64,000 bases of DNA, from contig NZ_CATMFB010000002.1 of assembly GCF_950066645.1 (NCBI RefSeq), forward strand, positions 186,001-250,000, given 5' to 3'. The translations under genes were made by a program, and so were the position numbers. Within the stretch, counting starts at the first letter, position 1. Each line of letters opens with the position of its first letter. The notes beneath the pieces were generated by a model. It saw only the letters and a program-made list of their open reading frames with translations. It had not been told where the DNA came from and searched no databases. This document shows, piece after piece, positions 42,453 to 51,659 of this stretch. This DNA comes from an uncultured Thalassolituus sp. (GTDB lineage Bacteria > Pseudomonadota > Gammaproteobacteria > Pseudomonadales > Oceanobacteraceae).

Positions 42453-43172
42453 ATGTCGTCTTACACAATTACCCCAGTGGCGTATGCCCGCTCTCCGTTC
42501 CGGGAGAAATTTGCGATTCCCAGGCAGCCAGGACTCGCACCGTCGGTCCGTACCCGAATTGAGCTTACCCCTCCCTTTGATGATCCCTGCGCGCTGGAAG
42601 GCCTGAACGACATCACGCATATCTGGCTGTTGTTTCTGTTCCATCAGGTCGGTAGCCGCAACGATTCCCTGAGGGTTCGTCCTCCAAGGCTTGGGGGCAA
42701 CGAAAAGACAGGAGTATTTTCAACACGCAGCACGCATCGACCGAACGGTATCGGACAGTCGTTAGTTAAAGTAGAAAGTGTTGAAGGCAGCTGTCTCTGG
42801 GTCAGCGGCGCAGACCTGCTGGACGGCACCCCCATCATCGACATCAAGCCCTTTGTTCCGTACGCAGATATCCCGGTCAATGCCGGAAACCGGATGGCTC
42901 CCGCAGCGCCCGAATGGCTTGAGGTTATCTGGACAGAAGCCACAGAAACAGAGGCCCGGGAACAAGGTCAGCGCCTGCGCGAGAATGTCATGCAGATAGT
43001 GACAGAGTGCCTGCAGCAGGACCCCCGCCCCGCCTATCAGAAACATGATGAGAGCCGGGTTTATGGCGTCCGGCTCTGGGATCTTCAGGTACGCTGGCGC
43101 TATCCGACCCCTGACAGCATCCAGCTGGTCAGCATCAGCGAGGCGTCAGACGATACACTGCCTGACGCATAG
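42453..43172 (+). CDS. trmO: tRNA (N6-threonylcarbamoyladenosine37-N6)-methyltransferase TrmO
   Basis: Methylates t6A37 of ACY-decoding tRNAs with S-adenosylmethionine. The 239 residues show the YaeB/TsaA core: SPFREKFAIPRQPGL, FDDPCALEGLNDITHIWLLFLFH, NEKTGVFSTRSTHRPNGIGQS and GADLLDGTPIIDIKPFVPYAD. Length matches E. coli TrmO (235). Convergent with the tpm gene, overlapping it by 38 bases. Confidence 0.96.
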   Translation: MSSYTITPVAYARSPFREKFAIPRQPGLAPSVRTRIELTPPFDDPCALEGLNDITHIWLLFLFHQVGSRNDSLRVRPPRLGGNEKTGVFSTRSTHRPNGIGQSLVKVESVEGSCLWVSGADLLDGTPIIDIKPFVPYADIPVNAGNRMAPAAPEWLEVIWTEATETEAREQGQRLRENVMQIVTECLQQDPRPAYQKHDESRVYGVRLWDLQVRWRYPTPDSIQLVSISEASDDTLPDA

Positions 43173-43800
43173 AGGTCACACCGCGTTCACGAAAACGTGG
43201 CTCGTGATCAATCAACTCTCTGTCATCCAGCACGTCAGCGTGCATGAGTGAACCATAGTGAGCGATGACTTCGTCCTCTGGCACAGAAAACGGAGGACCC
43301 GACATCTGATTCTGATCATAGGCAAATGACACCAGCAGTTGCGGAGCATTGCGCGAGATATTCAACAGGTGCTGGCTGTAATCCACTCGCATCTGAGGTG
43401 GCAAAGCAACCAACGCAGCACGATCATATACGGCATCGACCGGACCGATATCACGCGCAGTCAACGCAAACCAGTCGCCGCAGATCAGCAGGATACCCGC
43501 AGCCCGGTAGAGGATCAGTCCATCGACTTCCTGCTTGTCTACGGCAAGGCCAAACTCCCCTTCGATGTCATAGGCCAGGGCATCCAAAGCCTTTTCGCTC
43601 AGCTCGGCACCCACCACCTGATAGCCTTCCTTCAGAAACCAGATGATGTCGACTGATTTTCCGCAAAGCGGCACTAGTACCCGGGTACCCAGATCAACCG
43701 GCATGGTATGCCAGTGGTTAACCAGCGCCGGATTGGGCTTGTCCAGATGAAACCCCGTCTCATCCTTCCCCCAACGCTCTTTCCAGAATTCTGTATCCAT
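43135..43800 (-). CDS. tpm: thiopurine S-methyltransferase
   Basis: SAM-dependent methyltransferase of the bacterial TPMT family, linked to tellurite/selenite methylation and thiopurine detoxification. The 221 residues begin MDTEFWKERWGKDETGFH and contain VLVPLCGKSVDIIWFLKEGYQVVGAELSEKA (SAM site) and VDAVYDRAALVALPPQMR. Length equals Pseudomonas Tpm (218). Its 3' end overlaps trmO by 38 bases. Confidence 0.95.
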   Translation of the reverse strand: MDTEFWKERWGKDETGFHLDKPNPALVNHWHTMPVDLGTRVLVPLCGKSVDIIWFLKEGYQVVGAELSEKALDALAYDIEGEFGLAVDKQEVDGLILYRAAGILLICGDWFALTARDIGPVDAVYDRAALVALPPQMRVDYSQHLLNISRNAPQLLVSFAYDQNQMSGPPFSVPEDEVIAHYGSLMHADVLDDRELIDHEPRFRERGVTSMRQAVYRLTPR

Positions 43801-43897
43801 TGATGTAAGCCTTCTGTGTGCAAATTATTGCGTATAAACAAAAGACAGCGATTATGCCTCAAAGGGCGGCGGAGGGTCAGCTACCCGCGGGAAAGAT

Positions 43898-43922
43898 ACA
43901 AAAAAGCTCCCCGAAGGGAGCC
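43898..43922 (-). terminator. intrinsic terminator of the PF10118 gene
   Basis: GCTCCC-TTCG-GGGAGC (a UUCG tetraloop) followed by TTTTTTG on the minus strand, 32 bases after the stop at 43954. Confidence 0.9.
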
Positions 43923-43953
43923 AGTACACGCATGAAACACGGTCGTCTGCAGA

Positions 43954-44796
43954 TCAGTTTACCTGCAGTTCAGCGATATCGGGGTAACGCTTCTCCCAGT
44001 CTTCAATCAGGTAATTCTGATCGATATCCCAGGGGTGAAAACCAGTTCGGAAAAACTTAGCCAGTCCCTTCATGTTATCGCGCAGTACGCCTTTTTTGCC
44101 CCAGAAAAATACAGCGGCTTCTTTCCACTCCCGCCAGGAAGGAAAATGACGCTGTGAGCGAAGCAACCAGACCTGATACATCGCAAGGCGGGAAAACAGA
44201 CTGATCATGGCAAAAACCATAACGCGCTTGCGCATAAATTCATCATTCACGTGCTCGCGGTAAACATCAAACGCAACGGCTTTGTGTTCAATTTCTTCCA
44301 CGGCATGCCAGAGCAACATTTTTCTGACCACTGGGGCTGCGCCATCAAGAATTTCAGGATTTTTCAGCAGAAATTCGGCCAACGATGCGGTGAAGTGCTC
44401 CATCGCTACCGTCATCGCCAGCTGACGCTCCCGGCTGAGAGATTTCAGAAAGGCGACCCGCTTGTGCAGGCGGCCAACAATGCGCTCCATCGGGAAGCCC
44501 ATGTTCTCAATGGCCTTGTTGAGTGCTTCGTGAGACACACCGTGGTGAGCTTCCTGGCCGATAAACCCGCGGATCTGCTCTTTCAGAATGTCGTCTTTAA
44601 TATCGTCCCGGTAATTACGCACAGAGTGAATAAAAAAACGTTCACCGTCAGGAAACAACGCCGACAGCGCGTAGAAAAAAGTACTGATCAGCGAATTGTT
44701 TTCAAAGGCAAATTTCTGCATCGGAGCAGAAGTATCAAAAGCCATACGACGGGGTTTGATTTCTACCGACTGGCTTTTATTTTTGATATCAGTCAT
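43954..44796 (-). CDS. predicted metal-dependent hydrolase family protein (PF10118-type)
   Basis: From ATG 44796 (MTDIKNKSQSVEIKPRRM), which follows AGGA by seven bases, the protein has 280 residues. It shows metal-site patterns of this family: QEAHHGVSH, AMEHFTASLAEF and LLWHAVEEIEHKAVAFDVY; the spaced Glu/His sets look like a ferritin-type di-iron site rather than a hydrolase. Two hydrophobic stretches lie around residues 180-215. Reaction unknown. Divergent from an AraC-family gene that may control it. Confidence 0.83.
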   Translation of the reverse strand: MTDIKNKSQSVEIKPRRMAFDTSAPMQKFAFENNSLISTFFYALSALFPDGERFFIHSVRNYRDDIKDDILKEQIRGFIGQEAHHGVSHEALNKAIENMGFPMERIVGRLHKRVAFLKSLSRERQLAMTVAMEHFTASLAEFLLKNPEILDGAAPVVRKMLLWHAVEEIEHKAVAFDVYREHVNDEFMRKRVMVFAMISLFSRLAMYQVWLLRSQRHFPSWREWKEAAVFFWGKKGVLRDNMKGLAKFFRTGFHPWDIDQNYLIEDWEKRYPDIAELQVN

Positions 44797-44862
44797 ACAC
44801 GGTTCCTCTCTGTCTGGGCCGGGCAAAAAGCGATTGTCAGACAGGTGTCACACTTGGCAAGA

Positions 44863-44883
44863 TCGCACATGTCTGATGTGAGA
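44863..44883. promoter_or_regulatory. operator-like inverted repeat between the PF10118 gene and the AraC gene
   Basis: TCGCACAT-GTCTG-ATGTGAGA, seven of eight positions symmetrical, centred in the 163-base divergent gap. Its place fits a regulator site for the adjacent AraC-family protein or another dimeric regulator. Confidence 0.4.
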
Positions 44884-44959
44884 TCACTATGACATACTAG
44901 GTTAAATTAACGAGGGTGCTAAGCTTTCACCCGATGGTTTAAAACTGGCAATGTGAGCT

Positions 44960-45985
44960 ATGACAGCAAAAAGCGTTGGTGTGGGTGAATACCGGGTATC
45001 CTCCGATTACCTGATACTCCTGACAGAACTGGCATTTGAACGTGGTATCTCAACCGCGACTCTGCTGGAAGGCACTCACCTGCCTGAAACCTTTATCTTT
45101 CAGCCAAACATTCCCGTCGGGCATGAGTCTGCGCTGCGGATGATAGACAACTTCTGCGAACGCGCCGGCCTGGATGCGGCACTGGAGTACGGCAAGCGTA
45201 TGACCCTGTCAAAGCACGGCGCACTGGGGTTTGCCGCCCAATACAGCGAAACAATGACAGACGCCGCCGCCAAGGTTGAACGCTATATCGCAACGCGGGC
45301 GCAGCTGTTTGAGCTCGAACGCGAACAGGACAGTAACAGCCGTCACCTCTATATCCGTACCCGGTTCCCGGACAGTCGTGCCGGATATTTTCTGGTACTG
45401 GCCTTTCTCTCCAGCGTCGAAAGCATCTGCCGGGCCCTGGTCAAAGAAGAGAACCGCGGTGCGCGCAGCATGTTGCAGATTCAGTTTGACGGTAATTTTT
45501 CTGGCCAGACCGTACTGCCAAACTGTTCTGTGTATGCGAACTCCCCGGTCAATTGCCTGACCTGGCCTCTGGATGCACTGGAAGGTATGCTGCCTTTCTT
45601 CAATCCGACGTTGTCGACACTGGCCGATCAGGAGCTGGAGCAAGCTCTGAACACCGTCAGTGAAACCAACACCCTGGCTGGGCGCGTACGCGAAATTCTG
45701 AACGAACATCTCTCTGAAATGCCAACCGTTGAGGATGTCGCCGGCATGCTGCACATGTCCGCAGCGACGCTGAACCGTAAGCTCAAAGCCGAACAACGGA
45801 GCTTCCAGCAGATTAAGGATGATCTGCGCTACAACAAGGCCCAGCGCCTGCTGCGGGATACGACCTTCTCTGTAGATCAGATTGCCGATCAGCTGGGATA
45901 CAGCGACGCCAGTAACTTCGCCAAAGCCTTCAAAGCCTGGTCAGGCAACAGCCCCAGTCAGTACCGGCAACAGTCAGGTAACTGA
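44960..45985 (+). CDS. AraC-family transcriptional regulator (OruR/ArgR-like, PF12625 type)
   Basis: The 341 residues have the N-terminal arabinose-binding-like domain of the OruR type (DYLILLTELAFERGISTATLLEGTHLPE ... GALGFAAQYSETMTDAAAKVERYI) and a C-terminal double helix-turn-helix (EDVAGMLHMSAATLNRKLKAEQRSFQ; FSVDQIADQLGYSDASNFAKAFKAWSGNSPSQYR). Such regulators act on lipid, sterol or amino-acid genes. It probably regulates the divergent PF10118 gene; effector unknown. Confidence 0.9.
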   Translation: MTAKSVGVGEYRVSSDYLILLTELAFERGISTATLLEGTHLPETFIFQPNIPVGHESALRMIDNFCERAGLDAALEYGKRMTLSKHGALGFAAQYSETMTDAAAKVERYIATRAQLFELEREQDSNSRHLYIRTRFPDSRAGYFLVLAFLSSVESICRALVKEENRGARSMLQIQFDGNFSGQTVLPNCSVYANSPVNCLTWPLDALEGMLPFFNPTLSTLADQELEQALNTVSETNTLAGRVREILNEHLSEMPTVEDVAGMLHMSAATLNRKLKAEQRSFQQIKDDLRYNKAQRLLRDTTFSVDQIADQLGYSDASNFAKAFKAWSGNSPSQYRQQSGN

Positions 45986-46045
45986 TACCCGCTGACAGCC
46001 GGCTCGGGTATACTGCGCGTTTTTGCACAGTCACCGGAGCCTGCC

Positions 46046-47356
46046 ATGGCGGATAAACCCATGCTTATCAATTACAACCAGCTGAATACCCTATGGCTGC
46101 GCTGGCTCTCGCAACCCCCCCACATGGTGCTGGATCGCTGGCTGAAGCGCGAAGCTGCCGACTGGCGCAAACGCTATCGTGAATCCATGCCACTGGAACT
46201 CAGTCAGGCAATGCAGCATGGGGTGCGATTCGAGCAACTGGCCTGTGCTCTGGAACAGATACACCGCAGCGGCATCGAACAGGACTGGTCAGCCTGGGCT
46301 GACAACTGGCGTCCCGAACACTCCGAGGCGCTCGGGCGCAATAATTTCTGGTTCTGGATCCAGAGCCGCAGCCACTCCCGCTGGTATATACCTAAAGACT
46401 GGCAGGCGGGTAGCCGTCGTCAGACGACAGCTGACACCGAAGCCTGGGTCCGTGCACACCCTGACTCCCCTCTCGCTCTGATATGGCATGGTCTGTCACC
46501 CGACCTTGGTCCTCAACTGGCGCAGCGCAAAGCACTCAGTCAATGGTCAGATGGCGACCTGCAACGATTTATCAGCCTGCAGAGTACACGCCCTCCTCTG
46601 TGGCTGCGCGCGCGTCAAGGTGAAGATGCCGACGCGCTCCGGGAAGCGCTGAAGAACGAAGGTGTAGATATCAGCCTCAATCGCCATGGTCTCTGCGCGA
46701 CTGGTGGTTTTGGCGTCACTCAGACCCCCGCTTACAAAGAAGGCCGGATTGAGATCCAGGACCTGGCCAGCCAGCAGATCGCTGCCGCGGTTGATGCCCG
46801 TAGCGGTGACAAGATCTGGGATGCCTGCGCTGGTGCCGGTGGCAAAACGCTGGCGTTGGCTGACCGTATGGGCAGTAAAGGGGTCGTGGTCGCTACCGAC
46901 CTGCATCAGTTCAAGCTGGATGAACTGAAAAAACGCGCACGCCGGGCCGGGCAACTGAATATCCGGACCTTTCTCTGGAAAGGCGACGAGCCACTACGCC
47001 TGCCGCAGGAAGTTGCCCGCCAGAAAGGCTTCGACAAGGTTCTTATTGATGCCCCCTGCTCAGCCACAGGCACCTGGCGTCGCAATCCGGATGCACGCCT
47101 GCGCAATCCAGAACTGGCCTCGGCAGAGTTAACGGCCCTGCAGCAGCAACTTCTGTCTAACGCCTGTCAGGCAGTCAGGGACGGTGGACGCCTGATCTAT
47201 GCGACCTGCAGCTGGTTAAGTGCAGAGAACGAAGAAGCTGTGTCTGCCTTTCTGGAACAGCACCCGGAATTCAGCCTGATCAGCCAGACACTGCTGGGCG
47301 CACCAGAAACAGACTCTGACACTATGTTCGTTGCTGTGATGGAGAAACAGGGCTGA
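46046..47356 (+). CDS. RsmB/NOP-family RNA (cytosine-5)-methyltransferase
   Basis: SAM-dependent RNA m5C methylase of 436 residues. The catalytic part begins with VDISLNRHGLCATGG and GRIEIQDLASQQIAAAVDA, then the SAM loop DACAGAGGKTLALADRM, the catalytic-type cysteines in LIDAPCSATGTWRRNPDAR and IYATCSWLSAENEEAV. The N-terminal 200 residues differ from the NusB-like domain of E. coli RsmB, so the exact target base is uncertain. ATG 46046 follows GGAG. Confidence 0.9.
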   Translation: MADKPMLINYNQLNTLWLRWLSQPPHMVLDRWLKREAADWRKRYRESMPLELSQAMQHGVRFEQLACALEQIHRSGIEQDWSAWADNWRPEHSEALGRNNFWFWIQSRSHSRWYIPKDWQAGSRRQTTADTEAWVRAHPDSPLALIWHGLSPDLGPQLAQRKALSQWSDGDLQRFISLQSTRPPLWLRARQGEDADALREALKNEGVDISLNRHGLCATGGFGVTQTPAYKEGRIEIQDLASQQIAAAVDARSGDKIWDACAGAGGKTLALADRMGSKGVVVATDLHQFKLDELKKRARRAGQLNIRTFLWKGDEPLRLPQEVARQKGFDKVLIDAPCSATGTWRRNPDARLRNPELASAELTALQQQLLSNACQAVRDGGRLIYATCSWLSAENEEAVSAFLEQHPEFSLISQTLLGAPETDSDTMFVAVMEKQG

Positions 47357-47376
47357 CCGCCCTGTTCTGATGAAAT

Positions 47377-47402
47377 AAAAAAGGGCCCGCAGGCCCTTTT
47401 TT
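47377..47402. terminator. bidirectional terminator between the RNA methylase and speC
   Basis: AAAAAAGGGCC-CGCA-GGCCCTTTTTT symmetrical stem with A and T tracts on both sides, 20 bases after the methylase stop and two bases before the speC stop codon. Serves both convergent genes. Confidence 0.9.
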
Positions 47403-47403
47403 A

Positions 47404-48567
47404 TCAGATGCAGATGGTTTTCAGCGGAGGAAAGCCGTTGAATTCAATCGCACTGTAAGTCGTGGTGTACGCACCGGTAGAGAACCAGTAGAGACGGTCA
47501 CCCTGAGACAGATTCAGAGGCAGCTCATACTTGTACTGTTCATACAGGATGTCCGCAGAATCACAGGTCGGACCCGCAATCACAACTTCTTCACACTCGC
47601 CTTTCTTGTCGACGTACAGCGGATACTTGATCGCTTCGTCCATGGTTTCGATAAAACCACCGAACTTACCGATGTCGGTATAGACCCAGCGATGCAGACC
47701 GGTACGGTTTTTACGGCTGACCAGCACCACTTCACTCACCAGGATCCCTGCATTCGCCGCCAGAGAACGACCCGGCTCAAGAATGATCTCAGGAATATCA
47801 TCACCGAAATCTTCACGCAGGAAACGGGTAATTTCTTCCGCGTAAGTTTCCAGTGGATTGGTACGGCTGATGTAGTTCGCCGGGAAACCACCACCCAGGT
47901 TGATCATCTTCAGGTTAATGCCGTCTTCTTCTTTCAGACGCTCAAAAATACCTTTAACCTTCGCAATCGCCGAATCCCACGCGCCGATATCGCGCTGCTG
48001 AGAGCCCACATGGAACGAAATGCCATAGGGCTCAAGGCCCAGGTCACGCGCCATGATGCACAGGTCCAGTGCCATATCGACATGACAGCCGAATTTACGG
48101 GACAGCGGCCAGTCAGCTGTCTGAGAGCCTTCGGTCAGAATACGGACAAACACGCGTGCACCCGGTGCTGCTTTTGCGATATTGCGCAGGTCAGCTTCTG
48201 AGTCCGTCGCGAACAGGTTCACCCCTTTCTCGAAAAAGTAGCGGATGTCCTTAGGCTTTTTAATGGTGTTGCCGTAACTGAAACGGCTACCAGGTACGCC
48301 CAGTTCCATCACCTTATCCAGCTCATACCGCGAAGCTACGTCGAAGTTACAACCACGATCACGCAGAATTTCCAGAACTTCAGGGCAAGGGTTTGCCTTC
48401 ACTGCATAGTAGGTCTTCGCATACGGAAAGGATGCGATCAGATGATCCAACTGATCAGTAAAAGTTTTGGTATCCACAACCAGCAGTGGAGTGTCGTGTT
48501 GATCCGCTGCCGCTTTAATGCGGGCAAAGGTCTCAGCGTCGTAGTAGTCTTCTGGTTGAGTCAGCAT
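47404..48567 (-). CDS. speC: ornithine decarboxylase, fold-III (eukaryote-like) type
   Basis: PLP enzyme that makes putrescine from ornithine. The 387 residues equal the Pseudomonas SpeC length. Visible: PLP lysine in YYAVKANPCPEVL, HVGSQ, glycine loop INLGGGFPANY, EPGRSLAA, and the active-site cysteine in GPTCDSADILYE. Unlike E. coli SpeC, it belongs to the alanine-racemase fold. Lysine or diaminopimelate specificity cannot be excluded, but the full pattern and length favour ornithine. Preceded by a strong AAGGAGGT about ten bases before the ATG. Confidence 0.92.
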   Translation of the reverse strand: MLTQPEDYYDAETFARIKAAADQHDTPLLVVDTKTFTDQLDHLIASFPYAKTYYAVKANPCPEVLEILRDRGCNFDVASRYELDKVMELGVPGSRFSYGNTIKKPKDIRYFFEKGVNLFATDSEADLRNIAKAAPGARVFVRILTEGSQTADWPLSRKFGCHVDMALDLCIMARDLGLEPYGISFHVGSQQRDIGAWDSAIAKVKGIFERLKEEDGINLKMINLGGGFPANYISRTNPLETYAEEITRFLREDFGDDIPEIILEPGRSLAANAGILVSEVVLVSRKNRTGLHRWVYTDIGKFGGFIETMDEAIKYPLYVDKKGECEEVVIAGPTCDSADILYEQYKYELPLNLSQGDRLYWFSTGAYTTTYSAIEFNGFPPLKTICI

Positions 48568-48807
48568 CAGGCTCGCTACCTCCTTAATCTATTGGTAGAG
48601 CTCATTGAAAGTGGCGCAAAGATAGGCCGAATTTCATTTCAGTACAGTGATATTAATTTACCGTTACGATCACAAAAAGTGATTAACCAGAGATTGTTGT
48701 CTTTCTGGAACTCAATCTCCCGGTAAATCGCCGCCGCAACGACTTACAATGACAGGATAAGTCGGCTAAGGTTCGGTCACATCCTACCCCATAAGCACGC
48801 CGACCTC

Positions 48808-50649
48808 ATGTTAAAGTTCTTCGAAAAACTGATCCGCCCTTTTCCAGCAGAGCATCCTCAGCAACCACCCGGGTCTCTTTACGCGTTCTGCCGTCACTAC
48901 ACCCGTGGGCTAGAAGGCTCACTGCTGGCGATGTCGTGCCTGACAGCTCTGTTGGCCATTCTCGAAGTCATGCTGTTCGGTTTTATGGGAGATCTCGTCG
49001 ACTGGCTTTCCGCCAGCAACCCGGACACTTTCCTGCAGCAGGAAGGCACCAGACTGCTGGTGATGTCAGCAATTGTGCTGATCGCACTTCCGGTGGTGGT
49101 GTTTCTCCATGCTGCCTTCGTGCACCAGACCCTGCTGGGGAACTATCCGATGCGCATCCGCTGGCTGGCGCACCGCTACCTGCTGAAGCAGAGCCTGTCG
49201 TTCTACCAGAATGACTTTGCCGGACGTCTGGCCACCAAGGTGATGCAGACTGCGCTGGCGGTGCGTGAAACCGTCATGAAGCTGCTCGATGTTCTGGTCT
49301 ATATCCTGGTGTACTTCACTTCGGCACTGGTGATTATCGCCACTCAGGACATACGCCTGATGCTGCCGATGCTGGTCTGGCTGGGGCTTTATATCCTGGT
49401 ACAGATCTACTTCGTCCCCCGCCTTAAGCAGGTAGCGACAGAACAGGCCGATGCGCGCAGCCTGATGACCGGGCGTATCGTGGACAGCTATACCAACATC
49501 CAGACGGTTAAGCTCTTCTCTCACACCGAGCGTGAAACGAGCTATGCACGAGAGAGCATGGATGGTTTTCTGGACACCGTCTATCGACAGATGCGCCTAG
49601 CGACTGGCCTGAATTTCAGCGTTAACCTGATCAACTACCTGCTGGCGTTTACGATGGCAGCAGTCGCTATTGCCCTCTGGATGGAAGGCGCAGTCACGGT
49701 TGGCGCTATCGCTATTGCCGTCAGTCTGGCCCTGCGTATCAATGGCATGGCGCAGTGGATCATGTGGGAGGTCGGCGCCCTGTTTGAAAACATAGGGACC
49801 GTTGCCGATGGTATGAATACGCTCTCAACCCCTCAGGCCATCAAAGACGCAGAGGCTGCTCCCGCCCTTACAGCGGATCAGGGGAGCATCGAGCTGGAAA
49901 AAGTCACCTTCTCATACGAAGGCGCAGACAATGAGCGTCACACTGTTTTTGATGAGCTGAACCTGAATATCCGTGCCGGTGAGAAAATCGGTCTGGTAGG
50001 ACGCTCAGGCGCAGGAAAATCTACCCTGGTGAACCTGTTACTGCGCTTTTACGACATCGACAGCGGCGAGATACGCATCGACGGTCAGAATATCCGCACA
50101 GTGACACAGGAAAGCCTGCGCCAGCAGATCGGCATGGTCACGCAGGATACGTCACTGCTGCACCGGAGCGTCCGCGACAATATTGCGTACGGTCACCCGG
50201 ATGCCACCGACGACGAAGTGATCGCGGCAGCACGAAAAGCGGAGGCTCATGACTTTATTCAGGGGTTACATGATCCGGAAGGTAACCGGGGCTACGATGC
50301 TCAGGTCGGGGAACGCGGAGTCAAACTTTCCGGGGGGCAGCGCCAGCGGATTGCCATCGCCCGGGTACTGCTGAAAGACGCCCCGATTCTGATTCTGGAT
50401 GAAGCAACGTCTGCACTCGACTCGGAAGTCGAAGCCGCTATTCAGGCGAGCCTGTATAAATTGATGGAAAACAAAACGGTGATTGCGATCGCCCACCGCC
50501 TGTCCACGATTGCCGCGATGGACCGCCTGATCGTTCTCGACGAAGGCAAAATCATCGAACAGGGAACGCATCAGGAGTTGCTGGAGCAGAAAGGAGTGTA
50601 TGCTCAGTTGTGGGCACATCAGACAGGCGGCTTTATCGGGGAAGAGTAA
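48808..50649 (+). CDS. ABC exporter, fused membrane and ATPase domains
   Basis: A 613-residue half-transporter. Six membrane helices in residues 35-330 (ABC type 1 exporter domain), then an ATPase with Walker A GRSGAGKST, Q-loop IGMVTQDTSLL, signature KLSGGQRQRIAIARVLL, Walker B PILILDEATSALD and the H-loop IAHRLSTI. It resembles the MsbA/multidrug or LptB-less exporter class; cargo cannot be told from sequence. Divergent from speC, with a 240-base gap holding both promoters. Confidence 0.92.
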   Translation: MLKFFEKLIRPFPAEHPQQPPGSLYAFCRHYTRGLEGSLLAMSCLTALLAILEVMLFGFMGDLVDWLSASNPDTFLQQEGTRLLVMSAIVLIALPVVVFLHAAFVHQTLLGNYPMRIRWLAHRYLLKQSLSFYQNDFAGRLATKVMQTALAVRETVMKLLDVLVYILVYFTSALVIIATQDIRLMLPMLVWLGLYILVQIYFVPRLKQVATEQADARSLMTGRIVDSYTNIQTVKLFSHTERETSYARESMDGFLDTVYRQMRLATGLNFSVNLINYLLAFTMAAVAIALWMEGAVTVGAIAIAVSLALRINGMAQWIMWEVGALFENIGTVADGMNTLSTPQAIKDAEAAPALTADQGSIELEKVTFSYEGADNERHTVFDELNLNIRAGEKIGLVGRSGAGKSTLVNLLLRFYDIDSGEIRIDGQNIRTVTQESLRQQIGMVTQDTSLLHRSVRDNIAYGHPDATDDEVIAAARKAEAHDFIQGLHDPEGNRGYDAQVGERGVKLSGGQRQRIAIARVLLKDAPILILDEATSALDSEVEAAIQASLYKLMENKTVIAIAHRLSTIAAMDRLIVLDEGKIIEQGTHQELLEQKGVYAQLWAHQTGGFIGEE

Positions 50650-50650
50650 T

Positions 50651-50675
50651 AAAACCTTAATAATTTTAAGGTTTT
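50651..50675. terminator. AT-rich hairpin after the ABC exporter gene
   Basis: AAAACCTTAA-N5-TTAAGGTTTT, ten perfect pairs, starting one base after the stop codon. The U-rich outer arm could act as tail on both strands. Low GC makes it a weak terminator. Confidence 0.55.
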
Positions 50676-50754
50676 ATAGCGCCGCCCCGGAAGCGCGATG
50701 GCCTGATGATGAGGCGTTCAGAGCAGGACGCTCTGATCCGCTCCGGGGAACCAG

Positions 50755-51573
50755 TCAGCGGAAGCTGCTGCGATCAGCGAAAGGTTTGGGCTCCGTTCCT
50801 TTTGGTGCCAGACCGTTTTTCATCGCAATACGCTGATTCTTTCTGCCCAGCAGACGGGCCTGAACCCAACGTTCCCAACGAAGTGCTTTCCAGGTGTCTG
50901 CTTTCCAGCTTTTCTTGAACAGATACTTAGTCGCCGCAATTGCGTCAGGAGACTTGGTCGCAATGTCGCGCGCCAGTGCTTCTGCCTCGGCAAGAGGGTC
51001 GTCCGCCAGACGGGAAATCAGGCCGTATTCATAGCCTTCCTGCGCACTGAACTGACGGGCTGTCATCGTCAGCTCCTGAGCAATATCGACACGGGTCAGG
51101 CGTGACAGTGTCACCATGCCACTCATGTCAGGAATCAGACCCCACTTCATTTCCATGATGCAGAGGTTAGCGTCGGCGCGGGCAATACGGTAGTCAGACG
51201 CCAGAGCAATCTGCATCCCGCCGCCAAAGCAGTTACCGTGAATCGCGCAGATAACCGGCACTGGCAGATCGCGCCAGCAGTGAGCTATTTCCTGTGCCAG
51301 GTTCTGTTTGGTCCACGGCCACTTCAGAAACACCCGAGGGATCATTTTCGGGTTTTTACTGACCGCTTTGAAATCGAGACCAGCGCAGAAAGAGTCGCCA
51401 TTACCAGACAGGATGACCGCTCTTACACTGCGGTTACGACGCAGGGTTCTGGCGGTTTTCACCATCTGCTCAAACATCGCCATATCCAGGCCGTTGAGTT
51501 TTTCTGGCCGGTTCAGGCGGACCCAGGCAATGTTGTCACGGATCTCACAGGTAATTCGCTGCTGTTCACTCAT
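50755..51573 (-). CDS. crotonase-family enoyl-CoA hydratase/isomerase
   Basis: From ATG 51573 (MSEQQRITCEIRDNIAWVRL), which follows AGGA, the protein has 272 residues. It shows the crotonase core RPEKLNGLDMAMFEQM, the oxyanion-hole loops GNGDSFCAGLDFKAV and IHGNCFGGGMQIALASDYRIA, and the acidic residue region IMEMKWGLIPDMSG (Glu/Asp near the active site). Consistent with enoyl-CoA hydratase or delta-isomerase; exact reaction unclear. Followed upstream by hemH on the same strand, 86 bases away. Confidence 0.9.
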   Translation of the reverse strand: MSEQQRITCEIRDNIAWVRLNRPEKLNGLDMAMFEQMVKTARTLRRNRSVRAVILSGNGDSFCAGLDFKAVSKNPKMIPRVFLKWPWTKQNLAQEIAHCWRDLPVPVICAIHGNCFGGGMQIALASDYRIARADANLCIMEMKWGLIPDMSGMVTLSRLTRVDIAQELTMTARQFSAQEGYEYGLISRLADDPLAEAEALARDIATKSPDAIAATKYLFKKSWKADTWKALRWERWVQARLLGRKNQRIAMKNGLAPKGTEPKPFADRSSFR

Positions 51574-51659
51574 AGTGCTCTTCCTGATGGTTGCGCCCGC
51601 ATCTTTGCATAAAGACCAGGCCCCTGCCATGACCATAACTGACGAATAAGCTACTCCGG

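Noticed and set aside
48668-48684. ATCAC-AAAAA-GTGAT hairpin between speC and the ABC exporter
   Set aside because: Only five pairs; common by chance in AT-rich intergenic DNA.
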